Positions 8,532-17,435 of a stretch of DNA of 59,624 nt are shown one piece after another. The stretch is from CAZMRF01 sp964568735 (GTDB lineage Bacteria; Acidobacteriota; Polarisedimenticolia; JACPZX01). Numbering within the stretch: the stretch's first letter is position 1; every line of letters begins with the position of its first letter. Under the pieces are notes generated by a model. That model was not told the origin of the DNA. It saw only the letters and a program-made list of their open reading frames with translations, and did not search any database. The position numbers and the translations under genes are program-made. The DNA lies in NCBI GenBank assembly GCA_964568735.1, contig CAZMRF010000027.1:1-59624 (forward strand). Reading direction: 5' to 3'.

Positions 8532-11500
8532 GTGCCAGGCCGATTCGCCACCCGGCACGCTCTCCCGATCGTCTTCATCACCATCGCGCTTTGCATCGCC
8601 GGCGCCTATGCCGCGTTCCATCTCTCCTCCTCCGTCTTCCCGCGGACGGACTTCCCACGCGTCGTGATACTCGTCGACAGCGGCGTCATGCCCGTGGACG
8701 AGATGATGGCCACCATCACGCGCCCCGTCGAGGAGGCGATGAAGGACATCCCCGGCGTCGTCACGGTGCGCTCGGCGACGGGGCGTGGGTCCGCCGAGAT
8801 CAACGTTTTCTTCACCTGGCGCGTCGACATGGTCCGCTCCGAGCTCTTCGTTCTGAGCCGCCTGTCGCAGATCCGATCCACTCTGCCGGCGACGACGGAG
8901 ACGACCGTCTTCCGGCTGACCTTCTCGGCCTTCCCGATCATCGGCGTCAGTCTCTCCAGCCGGACACGCGATCTGACCGAGCTATGGGAGACGGCGAGAT
9001 ACGATCTGAAGCTGCGCTTCCTCCGGATCCCGGGTGTGGCGCGCGTCGACCTGACGGGCGGCCGCACTCCCGAGTACCACGTGGTCGTGGACCCGGTGCT
9101 CCTGGCAGCCGCCAATCTCAGCCTCGCCGATGTCACCGGCTCTCTCTCCAGCAACAACCTCGTCGCGCCGGCCGGCATGCATGAGGAGAGCCACACCCTC
9201 TACCTGGCGGTGGTCGACGGGCGAGTGCACTCCATCAAGGATCTCGAGGAGTTTGTCATCCGCTCGCAGAACGGTCACCCGGTGCGGATCCGCGATTTCG
9301 CGAGGGTCGAACGAGGCCCCGAACCGGTTTTCAATATCGTGACAGCCGACGGCCAGAAGGCCGTGCTGCTCAACGTCCGCAGCCAGCCGGACGGCAGCAC
9401 GCTGCAAATCGCCGATGCGCTCAAGGAGCAGGTCCGCGAGCTGCGACGCGAGCTGCCTCCCGACACGAAGCTGGCCTTCTATTACGACCAGTCGGAGATC
9501 GTGCGGAGCTCGGTTCGAGGGGTGTGGGAAGCAATCCTCTTCGGCGTCTTTCTATCCGTGCTGATCCTGTACACGTTCCTCAAGAGCTGGAATACGACGC
9601 TTGTGGCGACGGTCGTCATTCCCGTCACGCTGCTGATCACGCTGGTGTCGATGGAGATGGCCGGCCTGACCTTCAATCTCATGACCCTGGGGGGGATCGC
9701 AGCCGCGATCGGCCTCGTGATCGACGATGCGATCGTCGTGGTCGAGTCGATCCACGCGAAGCTGGTTTCGGGGCTGCCCCGCATAGAGGCCGTCGAGGCA
9801 GGGCTCGAGGCCATTATCCGGCCGCTGGTCGGCTCGACGCTGACACCCGTCGTGGTTTTCATCCCACTGGCCTTTCTCTCGGGCATCAGCGGGGTCTTCT
9901 TCCGGGCGCTGGCCGTGACCATGGTCGTCTCCCTTCTCACCTCACTGCTCCTCGCCATCACGTTGACGCCGGCGCTGGCGGCCTGGTTCGTCCGGGGTGG
10001 ACGGCATTCGGATGATGGCACCGGGCCGGTGCTCAGCCGTGTCATTCGGACGTACGAAGCAGCCGTCCGGCCGGCGCTGCGGTATCCCTGGCCGACGTTC
10101 GCGGTTTGTCTCCTGGTGATGGTGGCGGGCGTCGTGATCTATGCCGATCTGGAAAGCGAGTTCCTGCCGCCGATGGACGAGGGCGGCTTCGTCATCGACT
10201 ACTTCACGCCGCCCGGCACGAGCCTGTCGGAGACCAACCGGCAGCTCCTGCAGGCGGAGGTCATCCTCAGGACGATCCCGGAGCTGCAGAGCTACTCCCG
10301 CCGCACGGGAGCGCGCCTCGCGCTGGCCATCGCCGAGCCGAACACGGGTGATTTCCTGGTCAAGCTGCGGCCGGACCGGCGCCGCAGCACCGGCGAGGTG
10401 ATCGCGGAGCTGCGGAGGCGGTTGAACATCGAGCTTCCGGGTCTGACCTGGGAGTTCCCGGGGATACTGGGGGATCTCATCGGGGACCTGCTCTGGGCGC
10501 CGCAGCCGATCGAGGTGAAACTGTTCTCCACCGATGAGAACTGGCTGAGGAGCAAGGCACCTGAAATCGCCAGGAAGATCGCGGGAGTGCCGGGAGTCGT
10601 CGACGTCTTCGATGGCCTCATCGACGCGGGCCCCACGATCACCCTGCGGGCGCGGTCCCTCGATGCGCACCGGTTCGGTCTGACCACTGCCGACATCGCC
10701 GGGGCGGCGAACGCCGCCATGCTGGGAAAGACGGCGTCGTCGGTGCTCGAAGGGGATCGGATCATCGACATCAGGGTCAAGGTCGATCCGTCACGTATCG
10801 ATAGGCTGGAGAAGTTGAAGGACTTGCCGCTCAGGACACCGGATGGGAGGCTGATCAAGCTCTCCCAGGCCGTGGATGTCGAAAAAGAGCCCGGACAGCT
10901 CGAAATCCGGCGTGAGGATGCACGGCAGAACGTGGCGGTCACCGCCCGGCTGGAAGGCCGCGACCTCGGCAGCGCCATGTCGCAGATCCGGGAGACGCTG
11001 AGCGGGGATGATTCCCTGCCTGCTGCAGCCATCGAGTACGGCGGGCTTTACGAGCAGCAGCAGGAGTCGTTCCGAAACCTGATGCTCGTGATGCTGATGG
11101 CGATCTTTCTGGTGTTCACCGTACTGCTGGTGGAGTTCGGCTCGTTCCTCGAGCCGGTCTCCATCGTGTTCGGCGCCGTTCTGGCGATCTTCGGCACCGT
11201 CGCTGCGCTCTGGCTCACGGGGACCTCCTTCAACGTCGTCTCGTTCCTCGGCGCGATCATCGGCGTGGGCATCGTCGCAAAGAACGGGATCCTGATGCTC
11301 GATCACGTCGGGCAACTCAGATCCGAGGGGCTGGACGTCATGGAGGCGCTTGTCGGTTCGGGCAGGCGGAGGCTGCGTCCCGTCCTGATGACCTCGCTGG
11401 CCGCGGCGCTGGGGATGCTTCCGCTGGCCTGGGGGGTCGGCTCGGGGGCCGATATGCTCAGGCCGCTGGCGATCGCTGTCATCGGCGCGTTGTGCACCTC

Positions 11501-11576
11501 GGTGCTGCTGTCGCTTCTGGCCACGCCGGCGGTCTACTGCTTGTTGCTCAGGCTGTCAGGGAGGTGGAACGGATGA
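8532..11576 (+). CDS. RND-family efflux permease (AcrB/MdtB-like)
   Basis: This inner-membrane proton-driven transporter has 1014 residues, the usual length, with the RND layout of TM1, a large periplasmic porter domain, TM2-7, a second porter domain and TM8-12. The TM4 sequence GGIAAAIGLVIDDAIVVVES carries the paired Asp of hydrophobe/amphiphile (HAE) pumps, not the pattern of heavy-metal CzcA/CusA pumps. TM10 has an IIGVGIVAKNGILMLD segment with the proton-relay Lys. The start is GTG 8532, one base after the adaptor's stop, so the three genes form one operon. The substrate is unknown. The convergence of efflux and lipid A modification genes in one region suggests an envelope-defence neighbourhood, which is inference. 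Confidence 0.92.
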   Translation: MPGRFATRHALPIVFITIALCIAGAYAAFHLSSSVFPRTDFPRVVILVDSGVMPVDEMMATITRPVEEAMKDIPGVVTVRSATGRGSAEINVFFTWRVDMVRSELFVLSRLSQIRSTLPATTETTVFRLTFSAFPIIGVSLSSRTRDLTELWETARYDLKLRFLRIPGVARVDLTGGRTPEYHVVVDPVLLAAANLSLADVTGSLSSNNLVAPAGMHEESHTLYLAVVDGRVHSIKDLEEFVIRSQNGHPVRIRDFARVERGPEPVFNIVTADGQKAVLLNVRSQPDGSTLQIADALKEQVRELRRELPPDTKLAFYYDQSEIVRSSVRGVWEAILFGVFLSVLILYTFLKSWNTTLVATVVIPVTLLITLVSMEMAGLTFNLMTLGGIAAAIGLVIDDAIVVVESIHAKLVSGLPRIEAVEAGLEAIIRPLVGSTLTPVVVFIPLAFLSGISGVFFRALAVTMVVSLLTSLLLAITLTPALAAWFVRGGRHSDDGTGPVLSRVIRTYEAAVRPALRYPWPTFAVCLLVMVAGVVIYADLESEFLPPMDEGGFVIDYFTPPGTSLSETNRQLLQAEVILRTIPELQSYSRRTGARLALAIAEPNTGDFLVKLRPDRRRSTGEVIAELRRRLNIELPGLTWEFPGILGDLIGDLLWAPQPIEVKLFSTDENWLRSKAPEIARKIAGVPGVVDVFDGLIDAGPTITLRARSLDAHRFGLTTADIAGAANAAMLGKTASSVLEGDRIIDIRVKVDPSRIDRLEKLKDLPLRTPDGRLIKLSQAVDVEKEPGQLEIRREDARQNVAVTARLEGRDLGSAMSQIRETLSGDDSLPAAAIEYGGLYEQQQESFRNLMLVMLMAIFLVFTVLLVEFGSFLEPVSIVFGAVLAIFGTVAALWLTGTSFNVVSFLGAIIGVGIVAKNGILMLDHVGQLRSEGLDVMEALVGSGRRRLRPVLMTSLAAALGMLPLAWGVGSGADMLRPLAIAVIGALCTSVLLSLLATPAVYCLLLRLSGRWNG

Positions 11577-11783
11577 TGCACGCGTGTGCCGAAATCTCCA
11601 AGATCGATCTCACGAGCCGGAGGAGCCGGCTCTGCAAATCGAAGTCATGGTGAGCACGGATGCCACCAGGGAACGAATCGAGCTGAAGGGATCGAGGTCA
11701 CCACGATCGACCCATCCTTCGACCAACGTGGTTCCCGTCGCGGCGGCGGACGGGCACGGCATCGCTCGGATCGGAGGGCTTCC

Positions 11784-13676
11784 GTGAGTCCGGACGACTG
11801 GAGGCCCCTGATCGCCATCCTCGTCCTGTTTCTCGTGCTCTACGTCGCGCCGCTCGCCCTCCGGCCCCTCGCCTCTCCCGATGAATACCGCTACGGAGAG
11901 GTCTCCCGCGAGATGATTGTTTCCGGAGACTGGATCGTCCCCCGGCTGAACGGCATGCCCTACTTCGAGAAGCCGGTGCTCGGCTACTGGCTCATTGCCG
12001 CCGCGATACTGGGCACGGGCGAGAGCGCATTCGCCATCCGTCTCCCCTCGGCGCTGGCGACGGGAGCCACGGCGGCCATCCTCTTCCTGCTCCTCCGCCG
12101 CTTCGGAGGGAATCGACGGGAAGCGCCTCTCGCGGCTGCCGCCTGGCTCACCACCCTCCTGCCCTTCGCCATCGGCATCACGGGGATCCTCGACGCGGTT
12201 TTCGCCTTCTTCGTGACGGCGACGATGGCGGGCCTCTGCTTCGCGCTCCACGAGGAGCGGCCGGGCCAGAGGCGGTGGCAGCTCACTGGCGCGGGTATCG
12301 CGGCCGGCTGCGCCTTCCTGACGAAGGGGCCGCTCGGCTGGATCCTTCCGGCGATCTCCCTGATCCCCTGGCTCCTGATCCGCGGGAGCCTCAACCGCTT
12401 CCTCCGGCTGGCCTGGATGCCGGCCGCCCTCGCGGCGGCGCTCGTGGCGCCGTGGGCGTTCGCCGTGCACCTCCGCTCCGATTTCTGGTATCGGTTCATC
12501 TGGGTCGAGCATCTCCAGCGCTTCACCGAGGCGGGCCGCGACCAGCACCCGGCGGGCCCCTGGTACTACGCGGCCTACCTCATCCCCGCAGCGCTGCCGT
12601 GGATAGCCCTGGTCCCCGCGGCGACGAGGGCCCTCTGGCGACGGCGGCGGGAGGCCGGGAGCAGTTTCGCGCTCCTCGTGGCACTCTGGTTCGGGGCGCC
12701 CTTCGTCTTCCTCTCAGCCTCGTCGGGCAAGCTCCTCACCTACATCCTGCCTTGCGTCCCACCGCTCCTGATCCTGGCCATACTCGGAGCATCGCGCCTG
12801 GCCGACGGCGTATCTCGCCCCAGTGAGCTCCGGTGGGCGGCCTGGCTGAGCGCGGCCGCGGGTGGCCTTCTGACTGTCGCTCTCCTGGTGGAACGGTACC
12901 GGGGGCAGTTGGTCCTGAACATGCTGGCGCAGGACAGATGGGGCAGCGTGCTTCTCTTTGCCGCGCTCGCGGGATGGATGGTTGCAAGCCTCGCCGGAGC
13001 GCTCGCGCGGAACGGATGGGCCACGCTGCGGTGGCTCGTCGCGACGCCGCTCCTGCTGATGCTCGCCTCGCATTTTCTGGCGGGGGACGGACGGCTTGGC
13101 AACAGCCCGGATGCGCTGATCCGCCGGAATCTCGAGAGAGTCGGCTCCCGCGCGGTCCTCGTCGGCGACGACACGGTCGCGCAGGCCTTGTGCTGGATCG
13201 CGAAACGCGACGACGTCCACCTCTTCGGAAGCGGCGGAGAGATGAGCTACGGGCTGGAGCAGACGGCCGGGCGCAGCGCTCTCGACCCGGAAGGCCTGAG
13301 CCGGCTCGTCGAGGAGTCCGACGAACCCGTCCTCCTTGCGATGCTCTGGGCACGCTGGGAGCACTACCGGCGGAGGTTCCCGCAGCTCGTCTCCGAGGAG
13401 CGGGATCACCGATTCGTCGTGATTGGGTTCAGGCCCGGGCGTGCGGCCTCACCCCCGAATGGAGATCCACCCCTCCCGGCCCGGGATGCCGGAGCGGACG
13501 ATCGGAGCCTCGGGCAGGGGCTCGGCCGCCTCGGCGACGAGAGTGCCCAGCGGAGAGATCCTGTAGCCGGCCTCGAGAGCACGGACGATCAGGCTCTCGA
13601 AGCGCGAAGCCGCCGAGATTCCCTCCACCTCCGCGTGCGCGGCCAGCACGTTGTAGCCGCCGGGGGTCAGACGTGA
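11784..13676 (+). CDS. arnT: ArnT-like 4-amino-4-deoxy-L-arabinose lipid A transferase
   Basis: This polytopic GT83-type transferase carries the ArnT signature SPDEYRYGEVSREMIVSGDW plus MPYFEKPVLGYW in its first periplasmic loop, including the catalytic Asp/Glu. About 12-13 membrane helices are followed by a soluble C-terminal domain. In E. coli, ArnT moves L-Ara4N from undecaprenyl phosphate to lipid A phosphates, giving polymyxin resistance. GTG 11784 follows GGAGGG with six bases spacing; longer upstream frames lack a ribosome site. It runs convergently into arnD, and its stop lies about 228 bases inside arnD on the other strand. The last ~76 residues, after GFRPG, do not look like the family and may be read-through. 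The arnBCAD neighbourhood strongly supports the role. Confidence 0.85.
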   Translation: MSPDDWRPLIAILVLFLVLYVAPLALRPLASPDEYRYGEVSREMIVSGDWIVPRLNGMPYFEKPVLGYWLIAAAILGTGESAFAIRLPSALATGATAAILFLLLRRFGGNRREAPLAAAAWLTTLLPFAIGITGILDAVFAFFVTATMAGLCFALHEERPGQRRWQLTGAGIAAGCAFLTKGPLGWILPAISLIPWLLIRGSLNRFLRLAWMPAALAAALVAPWAFAVHLRSDFWYRFIWVEHLQRFTEAGRDQHPAGPWYYAAYLIPAALPWIALVPAATRALWRRRREAGSSFALLVALWFGAPFVFLSASSGKLLTYILPCVPPLLILAILGASRLADGVSRPSELRWAAWLSAAAGGLLTVALLVERYRGQLVLNMLAQDRWGSVLLFAALAGWMVASLAGALARNGWATLRWLVATPLLLMLASHFLAGDGRLGNSPDALIRRNLERVGSRAVLVGDDTVAQALCWIAKRDDVHLFGSGGEMSYGLEQTAGRSALDPEGLSRLVEESDEPVLLAMLWARWEHYRRRFPQLVSEERDHRFVVIGFRPGRAASPPNGDPPLPARDAGADDRSLGQGLGRLGDESAQRRDPVAGLESTDDQALEARSRRDSLHLRVRGQHVVAAGGQT

Positions 13677-14342
13677 GAGCACGAACTCGTTGTAGCTCTC
13701 CCTCGTGACGCCGTCGCGCCCGACCGCCTCGTCCCACGTGGGGAGGTTCACGGGCACCTGCGGCTGAGGCACGGCACACCCGCTCACGAGGGGACGGAAA
13801 ACACCCGCGCCGCGGCAGTCGGAGTTGTAACGCAAGCCGGAGAACAGGGCCTTGGAGGCCAGGACGCGGTCGGTGCAGCGCCACGCCGGCGCGGCCGTGC
13901 AGGTCGGCGCGGCTCCCGCCGCCCGGGCGAGCATGTCGATCCCCCGGCGCAGGTCGGCCCCGGCAGCGTCGACATCGAAGCGATCGACTTTCGACTGCCA
14001 GTGATGGTGATCCCACGCATGGAGTCCTATCTCGTGCCCGGCAGCCGCCGCGGCCCGGATCACTCCGGGCAGCCTCGCCCCGATGACGGGACCCGGCCAG
14101 AAGGTGCCGCGAAGCAGGATGTCCCACCCGTAGAGGCTCGCGGCTCGCGTGCGCAGCATCTTGATCAGGAATGCCGGGCGGAGGAGCCTCCAGAGATGAC
14201 GCCCCATGTTGTCCGGGCCGACGGAGAAGAAGAAGGTCCCCTTGACGCCGTGCCTGCCGAGGATCCCGCACAAGGTGGGCACGCCGAGACGGGTGCCACG
14301 GAACGTGTCCACGTCGATCCTGAGACCCAGGGTTCCGGTCAC
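13449..14342 (-). CDS. arnD: ArnD, undecaprenyl-phosphate-Ara4FN deformylase
   Basis: This polysaccharide-deacetylase-fold enzyme removes the formyl group from undecaprenyl phosphate-Ara4FN on the cytoplasmic face of the inner membrane. It has about 297 residues, against roughly 296 in E. coli. Near-identical family motifs are visible: GLRIDVDTFRGTRLGVPTL at the N-terminus with the metal-binding Asp, FFSVGPDNMGRHLWRLL, ASLYGWDILLRGT, GLHAWDHHHWQ with metal-binding His residues, LRYNSDCRGAGVFRPL, and LPTWDEAVGRD. The frame is open to 14597, but GTG 14342 gives the family N-terminus and lies 13 bases after the arnA stop. Last gene of arnBCAD. The formyl group drives the pathway forward and this step commits the product. 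Confidence 0.95.
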   Translation of the reverse strand: MTGTLGLRIDVDTFRGTRLGVPTLCGILGRHGVKGTFFFSVGPDNMGRHLWRLLRPAFLIKMLRTRAASLYGWDILLRGTFWPGPVIGARLPGVIRAAAAAGHEIGLHAWDHHHWQSKVDRFDVDAAGADLRRGIDMLARAAGAAPTCTAAPAWRCTDRVLASKALFSGLRYNSDCRGAGVFRPLVSGCAVPQPQVPVNLPTWDEAVGRDGVTRESYNEFVLSRLTPGGYNVLAAHAEVEGISAASRFESLIVRALEAGYRISPLGTLVAEAAEPLPEAPIVRSGIPGREGWISIRG

Positions 14343-14355
14343 GCCCCGTTCCGGA

Positions 14356-16410
14356 TCAGAGGGGCTCGCTCGCGCGCTGGGCGGATTGAGCGGGTCGCGG
14401 ATGGGCCTGCGCCGGGGCCGGCGCGGCGATGACGGCGTGAACCTCCTGCCGCAGGAAGTAGTCCAGCGTGTCCTCCACGGCCCGCTCCAGGCTGATGGAG
14501 GGTGCCCAGTCCAGGTAGCGCCTCGCATTGCGCATGCAGGGCCTGCGGGCTTCGACATCCTGGTAGCCGGCTCCATAGAACTCGCCGCTCTCGACATCCT
14601 TCATGCCGGCGAAGGGAGGGAAGTGGCCACGCAGGGGGTGCCGCTCGAACTGCTCTACGAGGATCGTGGCGAGGTCCCGGATCGAGACCTCGTTGGCGGG
14701 ATTGCCCACATTGATGATCTTCCCGTCACACCGGCCGCCCTGGTTCTCGATGATGCGGTATAGCGCCTCCACGCCGTCGCGCACGTGGGTGAAGGTACGC
14801 CGGCGCCGCCCGCCGTCGACGAGCCGCATGGGGCTTCCCTCGGCGAGGTTCAGAATGAGCTGAGTGATCGCGCGCGAGCTCCCGATGCGTGCGGACGCGA
14901 GCGAGTCCAGGCGTGGCCCGATCCAGTTGAAGGGCCGGAAGAGCGTGAACCGCAGCCCCTCCTGGGCGCCGTAGGCCCAGATCACCCTGTCCAGAAGCTG
15001 CTTGGAGCTCGAATAGATCCAGCGCTGGCGGTGGATCGGGCCCGTCACCAGGTTCGAGCGATCTTCGTCGAACTCCGTGTCGTCGTTCATCCCGTAGACC
15101 TCAGAGGTGGACGGGAAGATGAGACGCTTGCCGCTCTTGACGCAGTACCGGACGATGCGGAGGTTTTCCTCGAAATCCAGCTCGAAGACTCTGAGAGGAT
15201 TCCGCATGTACTCGATGGGAGTGGCGATCGCCACGAGAGGGAGGATGACGTCGCACTTCCGCACGTGATACTCGATCCACTCCCGATGAATCGAAATGTC
15301 TCCTTCGCTGAAGTGAATGTCCGGATGGCCCATGAACCGCTCGAGGCTCGAAGCGCTGAAGTCCATCCCGTGGACCTCGTAACGACCGCTCTCGAGCAAA
15401 CGCTCAGTCAGGTGGTTGCCGATGAATCCGTTGATCCCGAGGATGAGAACGCGCGTCTTGCGGGAGCGCGCATCGACCGTCCTGTCCGCCCTGCCGAGCA
15501 GCATCCCGGGCGAGAGGGAGCATTCCCGGGCCAGCTCCGGTCCGCTCAGATACAGGCCACCATCGAACTGCCCGGAGACAATCCTGACCGCTCCCCCGCC
15601 GCAGCCGACGATGAGGGGATCCACCGAGGAGACCTCGCCGGGCGTCACGGGAGGCACCGTGCCGTGGAGCTCTTCCACGGCCCAGATAAGAAGCTTCCGA
15701 TCACGGTGCGTCGTGAAGGCTCCCGGATAGGGCTTGGTCACAGCCCGGACGAGATTCCGCACCTCGGCCGCGCCGGCCGTCCAGTTGATCCGGCCGTCGG
15801 CGGGCTTCCGGCCCCCGTAGGTGCTGGCACGTGACTGATCTTGAGGAGTGCGCGGAGCCGTGCCGGCGATGATCGAGGGCAGGAGATTGTCGAGGAGCTG
15901 CACAGTCGCGGCCTCGGCCTTCACGAAGAGGCTCAAGGCTGTGTCCTCCTCGTCGATCGGGAAGGACTGCTGCCCGACGATGTCGCCATCGTCCGGGCGG
16001 GGCGTCATGTGGTGGAGCGTAACCCCCGTCTCCTTCTCTCCGTGAACGAGCACCCAGTTGATCGGAGCGCGGCCACGGTGGCTGGGAAGGAGGGAGCCGT
16101 GGAGGTTCATGCAACCTCCCGGTGGGATCTCGAGGATGGGCTGGCGAACCATGACTCGGTAATAGAAGGAAAAGATCACGTCGGGCTTCAGCTCGCGAAT
16201 CCGGTTGACCCAGATGGGATGATTGATGTCGAGCGGAGCGAACGCGGGCAGGTCGTGCTGCGCGGAGAGCTCGGCGACCGAGCGGAACCAGATGTGCTCT
16301 CCCGGGTCGTCACGATGGGTGAAGACGCCAGCGATCTCGATTCCGTGACGCAGCAGGCTCTCGATTCCGACACATCCAATATTGTGATAGGCCAGAACCA
16401 CCGCTCTCAT
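14356..16410 (-). CDS. arnA: ArnA, bifunctional UDP-Ara4N formyltransferase / UDP-GlcA C4-decarboxylase
   Basis: This 684-residue fusion has the full ArnA layout. An N-terminal formyltransferase (residues 1-~305) has MNLHGSLLPSHRGRAP, holding the catalytic Asn and His, and the later Asp in PRPDDGDIVG. A C-terminal SDR decarboxylase starts at TRVLILGINGFIGNHLTERL (NAD-binding GxxGxxG) with PSTSEVYGM (Ser and Glu) and the Tyr-Lys pair in YSSSKQLLDRVIWAYG. YQDVEARRP retains the Arg that sets decarboxylase specificity. It oxidatively decarboxylates UDP-glucuronate and N-formylates UDP-Ara4N. ATG 16410 follows GGAGAG and overlaps the arnC stop by four bases. The C-terminus has an extra Ala/Pro-rich tail of about 25 residues absent from E. 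coli ArnA. Confidence 0.96.
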   Translation of the reverse strand: MRAVVLAYHNIGCVGIESLLRHGIEIAGVFTHRDDPGEHIWFRSVAELSAQHDLPAFAPLDINHPIWVNRIRELKPDVIFSFYYRVMVRQPILEIPPGGCMNLHGSLLPSHRGRAPINWVLVHGEKETGVTLHHMTPRPDDGDIVGQQSFPIDEEDTALSLFVKAEAATVQLLDNLLPSIIAGTAPRTPQDQSRASTYGGRKPADGRINWTAGAAEVRNLVRAVTKPYPGAFTTHRDRKLLIWAVEELHGTVPPVTPGEVSSVDPLIVGCGGGAVRIVSGQFDGGLYLSGPELARECSLSPGMLLGRADRTVDARSRKTRVLILGINGFIGNHLTERLLESGRYEVHGMDFSASSLERFMGHPDIHFSEGDISIHREWIEYHVRKCDVILPLVAIATPIEYMRNPLRVFELDFEENLRIVRYCVKSGKRLIFPSTSEVYGMNDDTEFDEDRSNLVTGPIHRQRWIYSSSKQLLDRVIWAYGAQEGLRFTLFRPFNWIGPRLDSLASARIGSSRAITQLILNLAEGSPMRLVDGGRRRRTFTHVRDGVEALYRIIENQGGRCDGKIINVGNPANEVSIRDLATILVEQFERHPLRGHFPPFAGMKDVESGEFYGAGYQDVEARRPCMRNARRYLDWAPSISLERAVEDTLDYFLRQEVHAVIAAPAPAQAHPRPAQSAQRASEPL

Positions 16411-17435
16411 GAAGAGCTCTCCGAGGAACCACCCGTTGTGAAGGCGGTAAGCTGGCGTTCCGAAGAGCCGGACACGGCGATCCCGGCGGCCGAGCCTCCT
16501 CCGAGGAACTCCTGCACGAAGTAGAGCGGCCGCGATCGCACGTCGTGGTAGATTCTCCCGACATACTCTCCGAGAAGGCCGAAGGCGAAGAGTTGGATGC
16601 CCGTGAAGAAGAAGAGCACGGCGAAGAGGGTGAAGACTCCGTCGGCGGCCCACTGGGCGCCGAAGGCGATTCGGGCGATCAGAAGGAATATCCCGAATCC
16701 GAAGCCGGCCACCGCGGCCACCAGACCTCCGACCACGACGAAGACCCTGATGGGAAGCGTGGTCATGCTCGTGAGAAGATCGAACTGGAGGCGAAGCAGC
16801 TTCCAGATCCCATACTTCGAGGCTCCGTTCCGGCGGGCGGCGTGAGCGACCTCGATCTCCGTGGTGTGTCGGGCGAAGGAGTTGGCCAGGACGGGAATGA
16901 ACGTGCTGTGCTCGTGGCACTGCAGCATGGCATCCACGACATGCCGCCGGTAAGCGCGAAGCATGCAGCCGTAGTCGTGCATCATCACTCCCGTCGCTCT
17001 CTGGACGGCGAGATTGACGAGGGTGGAGGCGCACCTGCGGAACAGTGAATCGGCCCTGCGCGCGCGCATCGATCCCACGACATCGTGGCCGTTCTCGATC
17101 GCCTCCAGAAGCCGCGGAATCTCCTCGGGAGGGTTCTGGAGATCTCCGTCGAGAGTGATCACCACATTGCCGGCGGCGCGCGCGAATCCTGCCATCACGG
17201 CAGCGTGCTGCCCGTAGTTTCGGTTGAGAACCACCCCGCGGACCTCCGGCTCCCGCGCTGCGGCCTCTCGGATGATCTTCAGGGAGCCGTCCCGGCTGCC
17301 GTCGTCGACGAGAATCAGCTCGAACCGCCGCCCCGTCGAACGTCCGGCGGCAAGGGTGCGCCGGACGAGCTCCGCAAGGTTCGACTCCTCGTTGAAAATG
17401 GGAACGACGATGGACAGGTCGGGGGCGAAGCTCAC
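16407..17435 (-). CDS. arnC: ArnC, undecaprenyl-phosphate Ara4FN transferase
   Basis: This GT2 membrane-associated enzyme of 342 residues transfers Ara4FN from UDP to undecaprenyl phosphate. The N-terminal GT-A domain shows PDLSIVVPIFNEESNL, ELILVDDGSRDGS, NYGQHAAVMAGFA and the DxD-like VITLDGDLQNPPEEIPRLL. Two C-terminal transmembrane helices follow (IRVFVVVGGLVAAVAGFGFG and VFTLFAVLFFFTGIQLFAFG), and the tail GEYVGRIYHDVRSRPLYFV is typical of the ArnC/PmrF subgroup. It overlaps arnB by four bases (17432-17435) and arnA by four (16407-16410), which is strong evidence for a translationally coupled operon. The Ser/Thr-rich end after RPLYFVQEF is variable. Confidence 0.95.
   Translation of the reverse strand: MSFAPDLSIVVPIFNEESNLAELVRRTLAAGRSTGRRFELILVDDGSRDGSLKIIREAAAREPEVRGVVLNRNYGQHAAVMAGFARAAGNVVITLDGDLQNPPEEIPRLLEAIENGHDVVGSMRARRADSLFRRCASTLVNLAVQRATGVMMHDYGCMLRAYRRHVVDAMLQCHEHSTFIPVLANSFARHTTEIEVAHAARRNGASKYGIWKLLRLQFDLLTSMTTLPIRVFVVVGGLVAAVAGFGFGIFLLIARIAFGAQWAADGVFTLFAVLFFFTGIQLFAFGLLGEYVGRIYHDVRSRPLYFVQEFLGGGSAAGIAVSGSSERQLTAFTTGGSSESSS

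Noticed and set aside
9700..9760. Heavy-metal (CzcA/CusA) identity for the RND permease
   Set aside because: TM4 has the paired Asp pattern of HAE pumps, and the adaptor lacks a metal-binding N-terminus.
13429..14271. Second minus-strand frame over arnD (280 residues)
   Set aside because: Out-of-frame shadow; only the 13449-14342 frame matches ArnD motifs.
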